Counted from the first letter of the stretch, positions 8,234 through 16,038 are shown. The stretch is DNA of 42,483 bases from Anaerococcus provencensis (GCF_000312365.2 NZ_HG003690.1:177645-220127); one strand, 5' to 3'. Notes: a model not told the origin generated them from the letters alone. A program made the numbers and translations.

Positions 8234-8262
8234 AGTATACGATAAATAAATTATCTTGTCAA
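8234..8262 (-). promoter_or_regulatory. Strong sigma-A-type promoter of tRNA-Pro
   Basis: On the minus strand TTGACA (8257-8262) and TATACT (8234-8239) are separated by exactly 17 bp. The -10 lies 20 bp before the first tRNA base. Confidence 0.92.
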
Positions 8263-8326
8263 GCTTTTATTATAAATTTCTTGAAAATTTTTAAAACTAT
8301 GAAATTTAGAGCTTTTTTCCAAAGTC

Positions 8327-8335
8327 TGTTATAAT
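8327..8335 (+). promoter_or_regulatory. Extended -10 promoter of the barstar operon
   Basis: TGTTATAAT has the TGn extension directly before a consensus TATAAT (8330-8335), 40 bp before the barstar start. No clear -35 box is seen, which fits an extended -10 promoter. It diverges from the tRNA-Pro promoter. Confidence 0.7.
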
Positions 8336-8374
8336 AATACCATAAGTAAGTAAAAAGTAAAATAGAGGAATATT

Positions 8375-8629
8375 ATGATTAGATTTGATGCCAATGATTT
8401 TAAAGATAGAGAAACTTTTTACAAATTATTAAATGAAAAATGTATTTTTGATTATTATGTAGAAAATCTCGATGCCCTTTACGATGAATTAGTTGTCAAG
8501 GACAATCAGATTGAGATAATAAATTTTCATATGATATTTGAAAATTTGGGCGAATATGGCCAAAGGGTCGTCCAAGTTTTTGTTGATGCTGTAAAAGATT
8601 ATGATAGTAAGGTAAGTTTGATTAATTGA
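8375..8629 (+). CDS. Barstar-family ribonuclease inhibitor, orphan
   Basis: An 84-residue protein, close to the 89-90 residues of barstar. It keeps the inhibitor core: FDYYVENLDALYDEL (the helix that in barstar holds the barnase-contacting residues) and the C-terminal VVQVFVDAVKDYDSKVSLI. Barstar proteins bind and block guanyl-specific ribonucleases. No barnase-like gene is visible nearby. The ribosome site GAGGAA precedes the ATG. The gene is first in a tight operon: the regulator start lies 1 bp past its stop. It could protect against an endogenous or incoming ribonuclease, or have a regulatory role; the sequence does not decide. Confidence 0.82.
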   Translation: MIRFDANDFKDRETFYKLLNEKCIFDYYVENLDALYDELVVKDNQIEIINFHMIFENLGEYGQRVVQVFVDAVKDYDSKVSLIN

Positions 8630-8630
8630 T

Positions 8631-8981
8631 ATGACATATACTAGCAAAGTAGACCAAATCAGAGATTATATAATTATTGATATATTAAGCGGAAAGATAA
8701 AAAGTGGCGAAAGATTGAAGGATAGAAAGTTTTTTACCAGTAAGTTTAAAATAAATCCAAATTATTATTTGGACTTAGTAGAAATTTTAAAGAATGAAAA
8801 TATTATCGAAGAAAAATCTGATGGATATTATTATATTTTTGACAATCAAAAAATTGGTTTGTTAAAAAATCAATATCTAAACCGATATATAAATGATTTC
8901 TCAACTAATCTCAATAAAATCGGCTTAAGTCTCGATGATGTTATAGAGATTTTGAAACTTAGGAGTCTTGCAAATGGATAA
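8631..8981 (+). CDS. GntR-family (YtrA-like) transcriptional regulator
   Basis: A 116-residue protein. The N-terminal 70 residues form a winged helix-turn-helix of the GntR kind: QIRDYIIIDILSGKIKSGER, then a recognition segment around FFTSKFKINPNYYLDLVEIL. The short helical C-terminus, with no large ligand-binding domain, is typical of the YtrA subfamily. Such regulators usually control the ABC transporter encoded beside them. The arrangement here is classical: the ATPase gene overlaps its end and the permease gene follows. The RLKDRKFFTSKF region departs somewhat from the usual LPSxRxLA motif. It probably represses its own operon. Confidence 0.75.
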   Translation: MTYTSKVDQIRDYIIIDILSGKIKSGERLKDRKFFTSKFKINPNYYLDLVEILKNENIIEEKSDGYYYIFDNQKIGLLKNQYLNRYINDFSTNLNKIGLSLDDVIEILKLRSLANG

Positions 8982-9672
8982 GGCTATTGAAGTTAATAAT
9001 ATAAGTAAAAAATATAATAATAACCCAGCCCTTGATGACATATCTTTTGACATTGAAAGAGGAAGGGTGGTTGGCTTGCTTGGCCCAAGTGGATCTGGCA
9101 AATCTACACTTATTAAGATTTTGACTGGTCTTGTTAAGGCGGATTCTGGATCTTTTAATATCTTGGGTGAAAAGCTTAGCCCTGATATAAAGAGAAATAT
9201 TATTTATAAGGCTGATGACTTAATTATTGAGGAAAAGCTTAGGATAATCGATTTAATCAGTTTATATGAACACTTTTATCCTGATTTTTCAGCAGATGAG
9301 TCAAAAGAAATCCTAGAATTTCTTGGACTTGATGAAAAAAGAATGGCTATGGGCTTATCAAAGGGCCAAAGACAGAAGTTAAATCTTGCCCTGGCTCTTG
9401 CTAGCAATGCAGATATTTTCCTTTTGGATGAAGTTTTTGATGGCTTAGACCCAATATCTACTAGTAAGGCTATGGATCTTTTGATTGATAGAATTGATGG
9501 AAATAAAACCTTCTTTATTGCCTCTCAGCAACTAGAATTAGTGGAAAATCTCCTCGATGAAGTGATTTTCCTTGAAAATGGAAAGATTCACTATAGAGAT
9601 ACAGCTATAAATATTGGCAAAAAAGAAGAAGTTGGCATAAGTGAATTTTATGACAATATTTATTTAGGTTAA
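8974..9672 (+). CDS. ABC transporter ATP-binding protein (YtrB/BcrA-like)
   Basis: A 232-residue single ABC domain. Walker A is GPSGSGKST at about residue 38, the signature is the unusual LSKGQRQKLNLALALA, and Walker B is IFLLDEVFDGLDP. The ATG at 8974 is preferred over the in-frame TTG at 8968 because AGGAG (8961-8965) lies 8 bp before it. It overlaps the GntR gene by 8 bp and is followed after 4 bp by the permease gene. The pair would form an exporter, or an antibiotic or cell-envelope stress transporter of the GntR-linked type. The substrate is unknown. Confidence 0.88.
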   Translation: MDKAIEVNNISKKYNNNPALDDISFDIERGRVVGLLGPSGSGKSTLIKILTGLVKADSGSFNILGEKLSPDIKRNIIYKADDLIIEEKLRIIDLISLYEHFYPDFSADESKEILEFLGLDEKRMAMGLSKGQRQKLNLALALASNADIFLLDEVFDGLDPISTSKAMDLLIDRIDGNKTFFIASQQLELVENLLDEVIFLENGKIHYRDTAINIGKKEEVGISEFYDNIYLG

Positions 9673-9676
9673 TATT

Positions 9677-10408
9677 ATGAATTTTTTGAAATTTGATTTT
9701 ATAAGAAATAAAAGATATTTTAGGAATATAAGTATTCTCTTTGCTTTACTTATAGTCCTGGGCCTGGCCTTAGAATTTGCACCAATTAATTTTCTATCCC
9801 TTGATAGCATCCTATCCTATAAGATGGTCTTCAATGTGATATTAATAATATTTGCCTTTGCTATAGTAAGTTTTGCAATAGGCCTTATAAGAAAAGACTT
9901 GTTTACAAGCTCATCAACTATTGTTTTTTCTTTGCCTATGGGAAGATCTAAGTATTTTACAAGCAAATTATTATTGCTAGTCTTAGTTTATATTTACAAT
10001 TTGATATTTACTTTGATTTTATTGAAACTATTGAATTATCAAATCACAAGTGATTTACTATACTACTTTTTCCTAGGGCTTATTTGGTTTTTGATATTTT
10101 TTGCCATAAGTTTTTATGGCCAGGCAACAAATAGATTTACTAAGAAAGATTATGGCAATGCGCTAATAATACTTATTATAGGCCTTGTCCTTATATTAGG
10201 ATTTTTCCTTTGCAAGCACTATTCTTTAGTTTTAGTAGGATCTGGTATCCAGCACGCCTTGCCTATGAATTATGCCTTCATATATCCTTTTGCCATAGGG
10301 AATTTGGGCATATATAAGAACATAACGACGCTAATATATTATATAATAGTTTTGATAGGAATGTGGACTTTGAATACTGGTAATCTAGAGGAGAACTTAG
10401 ATTTATAG
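9677..10408 (+). CDS. ABC transporter permease, six membrane segments
   Basis: A 243-residue hydrophobic protein with about six helices: residues 16-34, 48-68, 92-118, 125-145, 158-178 and 215-235. There are few charged residues apart from an N-terminal basic patch (IRNKRYFRN) and a basic loop with FSLPMGRSKYFTSKLLLL. That loop motif is typical of ABC-2-type permeases next to YtrB-like ATPases. The ribosome site is weak (AGGT), suggesting coupling to the ATPase gene 4 bp upstream. The protein itself gives no substrate clue. Confidence 0.78.
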   Translation: MNFLKFDFIRNKRYFRNISILFALLIVLGLALEFAPINFLSLDSILSYKMVFNVILIIFAFAIVSFAIGLIRKDLFTSSSTIVFSLPMGRSKYFTSKLLLLVLVYIYNLIFTLILLKLLNYQITSDLLYYFFLGLIWFLIFFAISFYGQATNRFTKKDYGNALIILIIGLVLILGFFLCKHYSLVLVGSGIQHALPMNYAFIYPFAIGNLGIYKNITTLIYYIIVLIGMWTLNTGNLEENLDL

Positions 10409-10420
10409 ATTGGAGTTATT

Positions 10421-11161
10421 ATGGAAAATTTTGATAAGGTAAAACAAATAATCAGAGATTCTAATAATATTGTATTTTTTGGCGGGGCAGGAGTTTCAAC
10501 TGCATCAGGTCTGCCTGATTTTAGGTCTGCTACAGGCCTTTATAACAAAGAAAACAATTCAAATTATTCGCCAGAATATATGCTAAGCCATGAGTTTTTC
10601 ATAAATCATCCAGATGAATTTATGACCTATTGTAGAGAAAATCTAATGATAGAGGGGATAAAACCAAATGCCTGCCATTATGCTTTAACCAAGCTTGAAA
10701 AAATGGGCAAGCTTAAGGGCATTATTACCCAAAATATAGATGGCCTTCACCAGGATGCGGGAAGCAAAAATGTCATAGAACTTCACGGCAACCTAGTTGA
10801 TTTTTATTGTACCAAGTGTGGCAAGAATTTTGACCTTGCCTATACAAAAAAATTTGATGGCCTAGTGAAATGCGAAGCTTGTGGTGGTATTGTAAGGCCA
10901 GACATAGTTTTATATGGCGAAGGTCTTGACCAGAATAATATTTCCTATGCCATAAATCTTATAAGCAATGCTGATGTACTAATAATCGGTGGTACATCTC
11001 TTGCCGTATATCCTGCAGCGGGTCTTATAGATTTTTATAGGGGAAATAAACTAGTATTAATAAACATGGACCCTACAGGTAGGGATTCCAGGGCTGATTA
11101 TCTCATCCAAGGAGATATCAGCAAAATTTTAGAAGAATTAGTTGAGGGGATTGATGAATAA
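10421..11161 (+). CDS. cobB: Sir2-family NAD-dependent protein deacylase
   Basis: A 246-residue sirtuin of normal bacterial length. The NAD-binding motif is FFGGAGVSTASGLPDFRS (residues 20-37). TQNIDGLHQDAG and the catalytic His of ELHGN lie near residue 121. Four zinc-binding Cys follow in two CxxC pairs (CTKC and CEAC), then GGIVRPDIVLYGE. It should remove acyl groups from lysines of cytoplasmic proteins, linking NAD state to metabolism. Most sirtuin genes stand alone; here it is fifth in the barstar-GntR-ABC operon, 12 bp after the permease gene. GGAG precedes the start. Confidence 0.93.
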   Translation: MENFDKVKQIIRDSNNIVFFGGAGVSTASGLPDFRSATGLYNKENNSNYSPEYMLSHEFFINHPDEFMTYCRENLMIEGIKPNACHYALTKLEKMGKLKGIITQNIDGLHQDAGSKNVIELHGNLVDFYCTKCGKNFDLAYTKKFDGLVKCEACGGIVRPDIVLYGEGLDQNNISYAINLISNADVLIIGGTSLAVYPAAGLIDFYRGNKLVLINMDPTGRDSRADYLIQGDISKILEELVEGIDE

Positions 11162-11537
11162 TAAAATAAATACAGACGAATTTGGAATATTTTTACTATG
11201 GGCCGGGATAATCACATCCCTAATCTCATATTTTGCCAAATCATCTTTTTTGTATACTTTGGGATTTGTGTTTTTTGCCTATGCTATTTTTAGAGCCTTT
11301 TCTAAAAATATTGAAAAGAGAAGGCTTGAGAATAATTACTTTAAGGATAAGTTCCTAAATCCGATTAAAAAATCCTTTGGAGGATTTAAAGGAGATATAA
11401 AAACAAAAAGAAATGACAAAAATCACAAGTACATTACTTGTCCAATTTGCGGGCAAAAACTTAGAATTCCAAAGAAAAAAGGCAAGATAAAAGTAAAATG
11501 TCCAAAATGTGGATCAAAATTTGATGCTAGAAGTTAA
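11154..11537 (+). CDS. Small membrane protein with C-terminal zinc ribbon
   Basis: A 127-residue protein starting at an ATG preceded by GAGGGGA; an in-frame TTG 12 bp earlier lies inside that ribosome site and is less likely. One or two hydrophobic segments (residues 7-45, with FGIFLLWAGIITSLISYF) are followed by a very basic middle and a zinc ribbon with the CPICG and CPKCG knuckles. The start overlaps the end of the sirtuin gene by 8 bp, so it is the last gene of that operon. Function is unknown. The layout resembles membrane-tethered zinc-ribbon proteins of unknown role in Clostridia. Confidence 0.72.
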   Translation: MNNKINTDEFGIFLLWAGIITSLISYFAKSSFLYTLGFVFFAYAIFRAFSKNIEKRRLENNYFKDKFLNPIKKSFGGFKGDIKTKRNDKNHKYITCPICGQKLRIPKKKGKIKVKCPKCGSKFDARS

Positions 11538-11552
11538 TTTTAGCATCTTTTA
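11523..11552 (+). terminator. Terminator of the barstar operon
   Basis: GATGCTA (11523-11529) pairs with TAGCATC (11541-11547) plus three inner pairs, and T's follow. The left arm lies inside the last codons of the zinc-ribbon gene, so the stop codon sits in the loop side of the stem. Confidence 0.8.
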
Positions 11553-11569
11553 TATTGGAAATATGAAAG

Positions 11570-11575
11570 TATAAT
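11570..11575 (+). promoter_or_regulatory. Candidate -10 box for the cofE-like operon
   Basis: TATAAT lies 20 bp upstream of the start codon, right after the preceding terminator. The -35 position overlaps the terminator tail (CTTTTA) and is poor. Confidence 0.5.
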
Positions 11576-11595
11576 TTTTTAGAAAGGGGATTATA

Positions 11596-12777
11596 ATGAA
11601 AAGATATATAGGAACAAGAACTTTTGGACTTCGTGCACCAATTATAGAAAAAGGTGATGATTTAGTAGAAATCGTCTCTAAAAGCGTAAAAGATGCAAGC
11701 GAGAGCCACAATATAGAAATTAACGACAAGGACGTTGTATGCGTCACAGAATCTTTAGTAGCAAGAGCTCAAGGCAACTACGCTTCTATAGATCAAATAG
11801 CTAAGGACATCAACAATAAATTTGATGGTGATGAATTGGTAGTTTTATTTCCGATTCTTTCAAGAAATAGATTTTCAATTCTACTAAAGGCTATAGCAAA
11901 ATCAGGCAAGAAACTACATATTTGTCTATCTTATCCACAAGATGAGGTAGGAAATTACCTAATGGATGAGATGGACCTATTTAATAGTGACATCAATCCT
12001 TACAAAGACGTACTTGACCTAGATGAATTTAGAAAAGTTGCGGGAGAGTACAAACACACATTTACTGGTATTGACTATCCATCACTTTACACTGATATGG
12101 CAGAGAATTCTGAGATTCACTTTTTGAACAATCCAGTTGATTCACTTAAGTTTTCAAAGAATGTACTAGTTTGCTCAATCCACACAAGAAATATTGTAAA
12201 AAGACAACTAAAAGAAGCTGGCGGAGAAAGCATACTATCCTTAGACGATATTATGACAGAAGCTATAGATGGTTCAGGCTACAACAGCCAATATGGTCTA
12301 TTGGGTTCAAACCTATCTACAGAAAATATGGTAAAACTCTTCCCAAGGGATGGAGAAGTATTTGTAAGTAAGCTTCAAGAAAAATTAATAAAAGAATTTG
12401 GCAAAGAAATCGAAGTTATGATCTATGGTGATGGAGCATTCAAAGATCCAGTAGGCAAAATTTGGGAGCTAGCAGATCCTGTTGTATCTCCTGCCTTTAC
12501 AAAGGGTCTTATGGGTACTCCAAGCGAGATCAAAATCAAATATATAGCAGATAACGAATTTGCTGATTTGTCCATAGAAGATAGGACAAATGCTATGGTT
12601 GATAGGATTTCAAAAAAAGAAAAAGAACTAGTAGGCAAAAACGAAACCCTAGGTACTACACCTAGACAAATCACTGATTTGCTAGGATCTCTAGCTGACC
12701 TAACATCAGGTTCTGGAGATAAGGGAACACCAATTGTTTTAGTCCAAGGCTATTTTGATAATTATTCAGACAACTAA
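11596..12777 (+). CDS. CofE-like (F420-0:L-glutamate ligase family) protein
   Basis: A 393-residue protein. The N-terminal half has the family pattern RTFGLRAPIIEKGDDLVEI and VVCVTESLVARAQGNYA. The C-terminal half has MIYGDGAFKDPVGKIWELA followed by DPVVSP, matching the metal and GTP-binding region of F420-0:gamma-glutamyl ligases. True CofE adds glutamates to coenzyme F420 in archaea and actinobacteria. No other F420 gene lies here and the apparent lineage is not known to make F420. The protein is also longer than the roughly 250-residue archaeal enzyme. It more likely attaches an amino acid to another acceptor. AAAGGGG precedes the start. The YitT-family and glycosyltransferase genes follow co-directionally at 11-12 bp spacing. 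Confidence 0.75.
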   Translation: MKRYIGTRTFGLRAPIIEKGDDLVEIVSKSVKDASESHNIEINDKDVVCVTESLVARAQGNYASIDQIAKDINNKFDGDELVVLFPILSRNRFSILLKAIAKSGKKLHICLSYPQDEVGNYLMDEMDLFNSDINPYKDVLDLDEFRKVAGEYKHTFTGIDYPSLYTDMAENSEIHFLNNPVDSLKFSKNVLVCSIHTRNIVKRQLKEAGGESILSLDDIMTEAIDGSGYNSQYGLLGSNLSTENMVKLFPRDGEVFVSKLQEKLIKEFGKEIEVMIYGDGAFKDPVGKIWELADPVVSPAFTKGLMGTPSEIKIKYIADNEFADLSIEDRTNAMVDRISKKEKELVGKNETLGTTPRQITDLLGSLADLTSGSGDKGTPIVLVQGYFDNYSDN

Positions 12778-12788
12778 TTAAGGAGATA

Positions 12789-13751
12789 ATGGTGGCTAAA
12801 GAATGTTCCGATGAGAAAAGGAATAATGAAATTTTTGGAAGACATTTTATAAATAATTACTTGGAAAGAAGGGCTATGGCCAAATACAATCACGATCCTA
12901 TGGATGAGTTGACTAGGTATTTGCTCATGGCTTTTGCCGCAATACTTATGGCTTGTGGTACACATTTTTTTAAGTATCCAAATTCCTTTGTAATTGGTGG
13001 GGTTGAGGGAATGAGTATCATTGCATCAACCTTCGTTCCTCTTACACGACCTCAATTAACCCTAATTATAAACATAGCTTTGCTAGTAATAGCTTTCTTT
13101 ATCCTCGGCAAGCACTTCACCCTAAGGACAGGATATGTTGCTATACTAAACTCACTAACAGCACTTGCCCTAGATTACATTTGTCCAATCGAAGGATCGC
13201 TTACAGGCAACAAAATGCTAGAGTTAGTGTACACACTATTGATATCAGCCTTTGGCTCTGCAATACTTTTTAACCTTGCAGCAAGTTCTGGGGGAACTGA
13301 TATAATTGCTATGATTTTGAAGAAATTCTCATCACTTGAAGTAGGCAAGGCTCTTTTAGCGGTAGATGGTATCTTTACTATTGCTTCTATTTGGATTTTT
13401 GACGTTGAAATTGGTTTACTCTCTGTTTTAGGTCTTTTGTTAAAAGGGATTTTCGTAGATGTAATCATACAATCCTTTAATACAGATAAATTTTTCATAA
13501 TAATTACTACAAAGCCTAAGGAGATTGGTAGTTTCATCAGAGATGATTTGAACCGTTCAGCCACTGTCCTTGATGGGATGGGTTTATACAAGGGGGTCAA
13601 AAGATCTATATTCTTCTTGGTCTTATCACCAAAGGAAGCTCCTAGGACAAGAGCTTTTCTAAAAAATATAGATCCATATGCCTTCATAACTATATTAAAT
13701 ACATCAAAAATCATTGGTAAAGGATTTTACCTAACTAGCGATTCGGAATAG
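12789..13751 (+). CDS. YitT-family membrane protein (DUF161 plus DUF2179)
   Basis: A 320-residue protein. After a hydrophilic N-terminus of about 45 residues come five or six membrane segments, with family motifs KYPNSFVIGGVEGMSIIAST and NLAASSGGTDIIAMIL. A C-terminal soluble domain (about 230-315) with LNRSATVLDGMGLYKGVKR and FITILNTSKIIGKGF follows, as in YitT/DUF2179 proteins. The role of these proteins is largely unknown. The ATG lies 3 bp after AGGAG; the adjacent GTG at 12792 gives better spacing and is a fair alternative, as is the ATG at 12876 just before the conserved region. It is second in the cofE-like operon. Confidence 0.82.
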   Translation: MVAKECSDEKRNNEIFGRHFINNYLERRAMAKYNHDPMDELTRYLLMAFAAILMACGTHFFKYPNSFVIGGVEGMSIIASTFVPLTRPQLTLIINIALLVIAFFILGKHFTLRTGYVAILNSLTALALDYICPIEGSLTGNKMLELVYTLLISAFGSAILFNLAASSGGTDIIAMILKKFSSLEVGKALLAVDGIFTIASIWIFDVEIGLLSVLGLLLKGIFVDVIIQSFNTDKFFIIITTKPKEIGSFIRDDLNRSATVLDGMGLYKGVKRSIFFLVLSPKEAPRTRAFLKNIDPYAFITILNTSKIIGKGFYLTSDSE

Positions 13752-13762
13752 GGGAGATTTAA

Positions 13763-14584
13763 TTGAATATATTAGTAAGTTGTGATCAAAACTATCTTAA
13801 GCCACTAAAGACGATGCTATATTCACTTTTTTTAACTAATAAGAGTGACATTAACATCTACCTCATGCACAAGTCTATTGACGATAGAAGTATTGAGGAT
13901 TTAAGAGAGTTTTTAAAAGAAAAATCAAATAATAAAGCAAGTTTGAACAATGTTAGGGTAGATGATGAATTTTCGTCTGCCCTAACTACTTTTTATTACA
14001 CAAGTGAAATGTACTATAGGTTAGTTGCCTACAAGTACCTTCCAGAAGATATGGATAGGATTTTATATCTAGACCCAGATATTTTAATTTTAAATTCACT
14101 AGAAGACTTATATAATGAGGATTTTAAAGACAATCTTTTTATGGCGGCCATCCATACCATCCCTACGGTTCAAACTGCCAATAAGGCTAGACTTATGATA
14201 ACAAGTGAAAAGACTGATATTACTAGATATTACAATTCTGGCATACTTATGATAAATCTACAAAAGGCCAGAGGTGATATCTACCAGCAAAAAATTCTGG
14301 ACTATGCCAACAACACCAGAAAGGCAGGGCTTATGATGCCCGACCAAGACCTTTTAAATGTTGTTTTTAGAAATGAAATTATGGAGATTCCAGAGCTAAA
14401 ATACAATTACGATGCCAGAAGATTTACTACGTACAAGCTAATGTATGATTATAATCTGGACGATATCATGGAAAATACTGCTATCCTACATTTTTGTGGC
14501 AAGAGAAAACCATGGCTAAAAAATTATATAGGAAAATTTGATAGTTTGTACAAATTTTTCTGGCATCAAGCTATAGAAAAATAA
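13763..14584 (+). CDS. Glycosyltransferase family 8 protein
   Basis: A 273-residue cytoplasmic enzyme starting at TTG, 6 bp after GGGGAG; no ATG competes. Family features in order: NILVSCDQNYLKPLKTMLYS (nucleotide-sugar binding), YRLVAYKYLPEDMDRILYLD followed by PDILI (the DxD metal site), YNSGILMINL, DQDLLNVVF, and a terminal HFCGKRKPW. Family 8 enzymes transfer glucose or galactose from UDP-sugars, for example onto cell-envelope glycans or lipids. It follows the YitT-family gene by 11 bp and is last in the operon. The acceptor is unknown. Confidence 0.88.
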   Translation: MNILVSCDQNYLKPLKTMLYSLFLTNKSDINIYLMHKSIDDRSIEDLREFLKEKSNNKASLNNVRVDDEFSSALTTFYYTSEMYYRLVAYKYLPEDMDRILYLDPDILILNSLEDLYNEDFKDNLFMAAIHTIPTVQTANKARLMITSEKTDITRYYNSGILMINLQKARGDIYQQKILDYANNTRKAGLMMPDQDLLNVVFRNEIMEIPELKYNYDARRFTTYKLMYDYNLDDIMENTAILHFCGKRKPWLKNYIGKFDSLYKFFWHQAIEK

Positions 14585-14593
14585 AGATTTGCT

Positions 14594-14622
14594 TTGAATT
14601 GTGTAGGAAATAAGTGTAAAAT
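14594..14622 (+). promoter_or_regulatory. Promoter of the surface-protein gene
   Basis: TTGAAT (14594-14599) and TAAAAT (14617-14622) are separated by 17 bp. The start codon is about 30 bp further on, with AAGGAGG as ribosome site. Confidence 0.75.
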
Positions 14623-14651
14623 ATAAGTAGAGACCAAGTTAAGGAGGATAT

Positions 14652-15710
14652 ATGAAGTCAATTAGTAAATTAAGTCTAATTTTCCTTTCCATGGCTTTGT
14701 GTTTTTCTCCTAAATCTTATGCAAACGAAGCAGAAGAGGTCAATGGCAAGACGGCTAGTTCAGATCTTAAAACGGGAGAAAATATAATTTTAACAGAGCC
14801 CGATACTGACGTAGATAAAGTAATCAAAGATCTAAACGAAAGTACTGAAGAAATTAAAGATAGAGTAGAAACACAAGAAAAACCTTCTAGTGAAAGTAAG
14901 GATAATCCTGAAAAAAAGGAAGGTAAAAATACTACAAATAGTGTAACGACATCAAAGCCTTTAAAAAATCCAAATACTACAGAAAACTCCAAGGAATCGA
15001 AAGAAAACAGTTCATCATCTACTCTTGATATTAGCCCAGCTCCCAATAACATTAGTAAGCAAACATCATCAAGCAAGGATGTAGATGAGTTGATGGCAGA
15101 AATCAAAACATTTTTGAAAAAAAATAAAGAAAGGGAGCAAAACAGAAAAGCTGACAGTTATAAAAAAGATGATGATATAACAAAGACTGTTGAAAAAGTA
15201 AGCGATGTAGTAGTTTCTAAAAAGATAAGCAAGGAAGAATCAGAAAAAATTGCCAAGACTACAAAATATATAGTCAAAGAATATAACAAAAAAATTGAAG
15301 CGGCCAAATCTGATGCAAGAAAACAAGAGCTTGCCCAAGAAGCTATAGATAAGATTAATAAAAATGTGAAAATGGCATCAAAAGAAGCCTATGATTATAT
15401 CAATAAAGAAGATGATGAAGTGACCTTGTTTGATCAAAAAAATGAAACTCTAGTTTTAGAAATTGATGCACCAGGCTCTGATGAAGATGACAATAATTCA
15501 AATGATGAAGCCAAAGATTTAGATGAAAAAGATTTGATAAAAAGCGAGTCTTCATCTCTATCAAGATCTCCCAAATTAAGCAATAAGAAAGATAGTAAAA
15601 AATCATCTCTACCAATTATCTTAGGGATTATACTAGTAATTGGCATATCAGTTGCTCTAAGCTTAGCTCTAAAGGTTAGAGAAAATAAAAAGATTAGATC
15701 CAAAAATTAG
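14652..15710 (+). CDS. Secreted, C-terminally membrane-anchored low-complexity protein
   Basis: A 352-residue protein. The N-terminus is a signal peptide (residues 1-24, KSISKLSLIFLSMALCFSP, with likely cleavage after SYA). The body is rich in Ser, Lys, Glu, Asp and Asn, with probable coiled-coil helices at about 140-260 (repeated KIAKTTKYIVKEYNKKIEAA type). An acidic stretch precedes the end, followed by one C-terminal helix (about 317-340) and a basic tail KVRENKKIRSKN. The end resembles a sortase-type tail but has no LPxTG motif, so a membrane anchor is more likely. No homologous function is recognised. It is a single-gene unit between its own promoter and terminator. Confidence 0.72.
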   Translation: MKSISKLSLIFLSMALCFSPKSYANEAEEVNGKTASSDLKTGENIILTEPDTDVDKVIKDLNESTEEIKDRVETQEKPSSESKDNPEKKEGKNTTNSVTTSKPLKNPNTTENSKESKENSSSSTLDISPAPNNISKQTSSSKDVDELMAEIKTFLKKNKEREQNRKADSYKKDDDITKTVEKVSDVVVSKKISKEESEKIAKTTKYIVKEYNKKIEAAKSDARKQELAQEAIDKINKNVKMASKEAYDYINKEDDEVTLFDQKNETLVLEIDAPGSDEDDNNSNDEAKDLDEKDLIKSESSSLSRSPKLSNKKDSKKSSLPIILGIILVIGISVALSLALKVRENKKIRSKN

Positions 15711-15739
15711 GTGACTTACTTAGCTTTTGGATTTTTTTA
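15698..15739 (+). terminator. Terminator of the surface-protein gene
   Basis: ATCCAAAA (15698-15705) pairs with TTTTGGAT (15725-15732) and a T-run follows. The left arm lies in the last codons of the gene. Confidence 0.75.
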
Positions 15740-15744
15740 AAAGA

Positions 15745-15765
15745 AAAAGAGGCCAAAGGCCTCTT
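15745..15765 (-). terminator. Terminator of rubredoxin
   Basis: AAGAGGCC (15747-15754) and GGCCTCTT (15758-15765) form a perfect stem around a 3-base loop. On the minus strand it is followed by a T-rich run. It lies 12 bp past the rubredoxin stop. Confidence 0.88.
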
Positions 15766-15777
15766 CTAATTGTTTAA

Positions 15778-15936
15778 TTATTCTTGTGGTTCAAACATAT
15801 CTTTGCCTACTCCACAAACTGGGCAAACCCAATCTTCTGGAAGTTGGTCAAATTCTGTTCCAGCTTCGATTCCGTTATCAACATCGCCTTCAGCTGGATC
15901 ATAAATGTATCCACATGCTGTACATACGTATTTCAT
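15778..15936 (-). CDS. Rubredoxin
   Basis: A 52-residue protein, the standard length. Iron is bound by four Cys in two CxxCG knuckles: CTACGY (Cys5, Cys8) and CPVCG (Cys38, Cys41). The usual aromatic core is present (Tyr10, Tyr12, Trp36). Rubredoxin is a small cytoplasmic one-electron carrier, in anaerobes often feeding superoxide reductase, rubrerythrin or flavodiiron proteins, none of which is in this window. The start at 15936 is chosen because AAAGGAG lies 8 bp before it; a longer frame upstream lacks family similarity. It is transcribed alone, convergent with the surface-protein gene. Confidence 0.96.
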   Translation of the reverse strand: MKYVCTACGYIYDPAEGDVDNGIEAGTEFDQLPEDWVCPVCGVGKDMFEPQE

Positions 15937-15969
15937 ACCAATGTCTCCTTTCATTGTTATTACATATAT

Positions 15970-15975
15970 ATTATA
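15970..15975 (-). promoter_or_regulatory. -10 box of rubredoxin
   Basis: TATAAT on the minus strand, 33 bp before the ATG. The -35 region is weak (TGATAG at 17 bp spacing). Confidence 0.6.
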
Positions 15976-16038
15976 CCACACATTTTGTTTTTCTATCATA
16001 TTTTGACAGAAAATTATTAAATTATTGAATTTGTCAAT

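Noticed and set aside
7688..8374. CRISPR array or prophage attachment region
   Set aside because: The repeats are a tRNA duplication and palindromic elements, not evenly spaced units with unique spacers, and no cas, integrase or phage gene is present.
15400..15703. Minus-strand open frames under the surface-protein gene
   Set aside because: They mirror the Lys/Glu/Ser-rich codons of the real gene and lack ribosome sites and family motifs.
15937..15999. Longer rubredoxin with 21 extra N-terminal residues
   Set aside because: AAAGGAG sits 8 bp before the internal ATG at 15936, and rubredoxins begin at [10 protein letters not shown]; the extension has no family similarity and contains the promoter -10.
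16003..16037. TTGACA / TGTCAA inverted pair in the rubredoxin to RsbW-like gap as a promoter pair or operator
   Set aside because: Neither TTGACA has a good -10 at normal spacing, and the arms are only six bases in AT-rich DNA.
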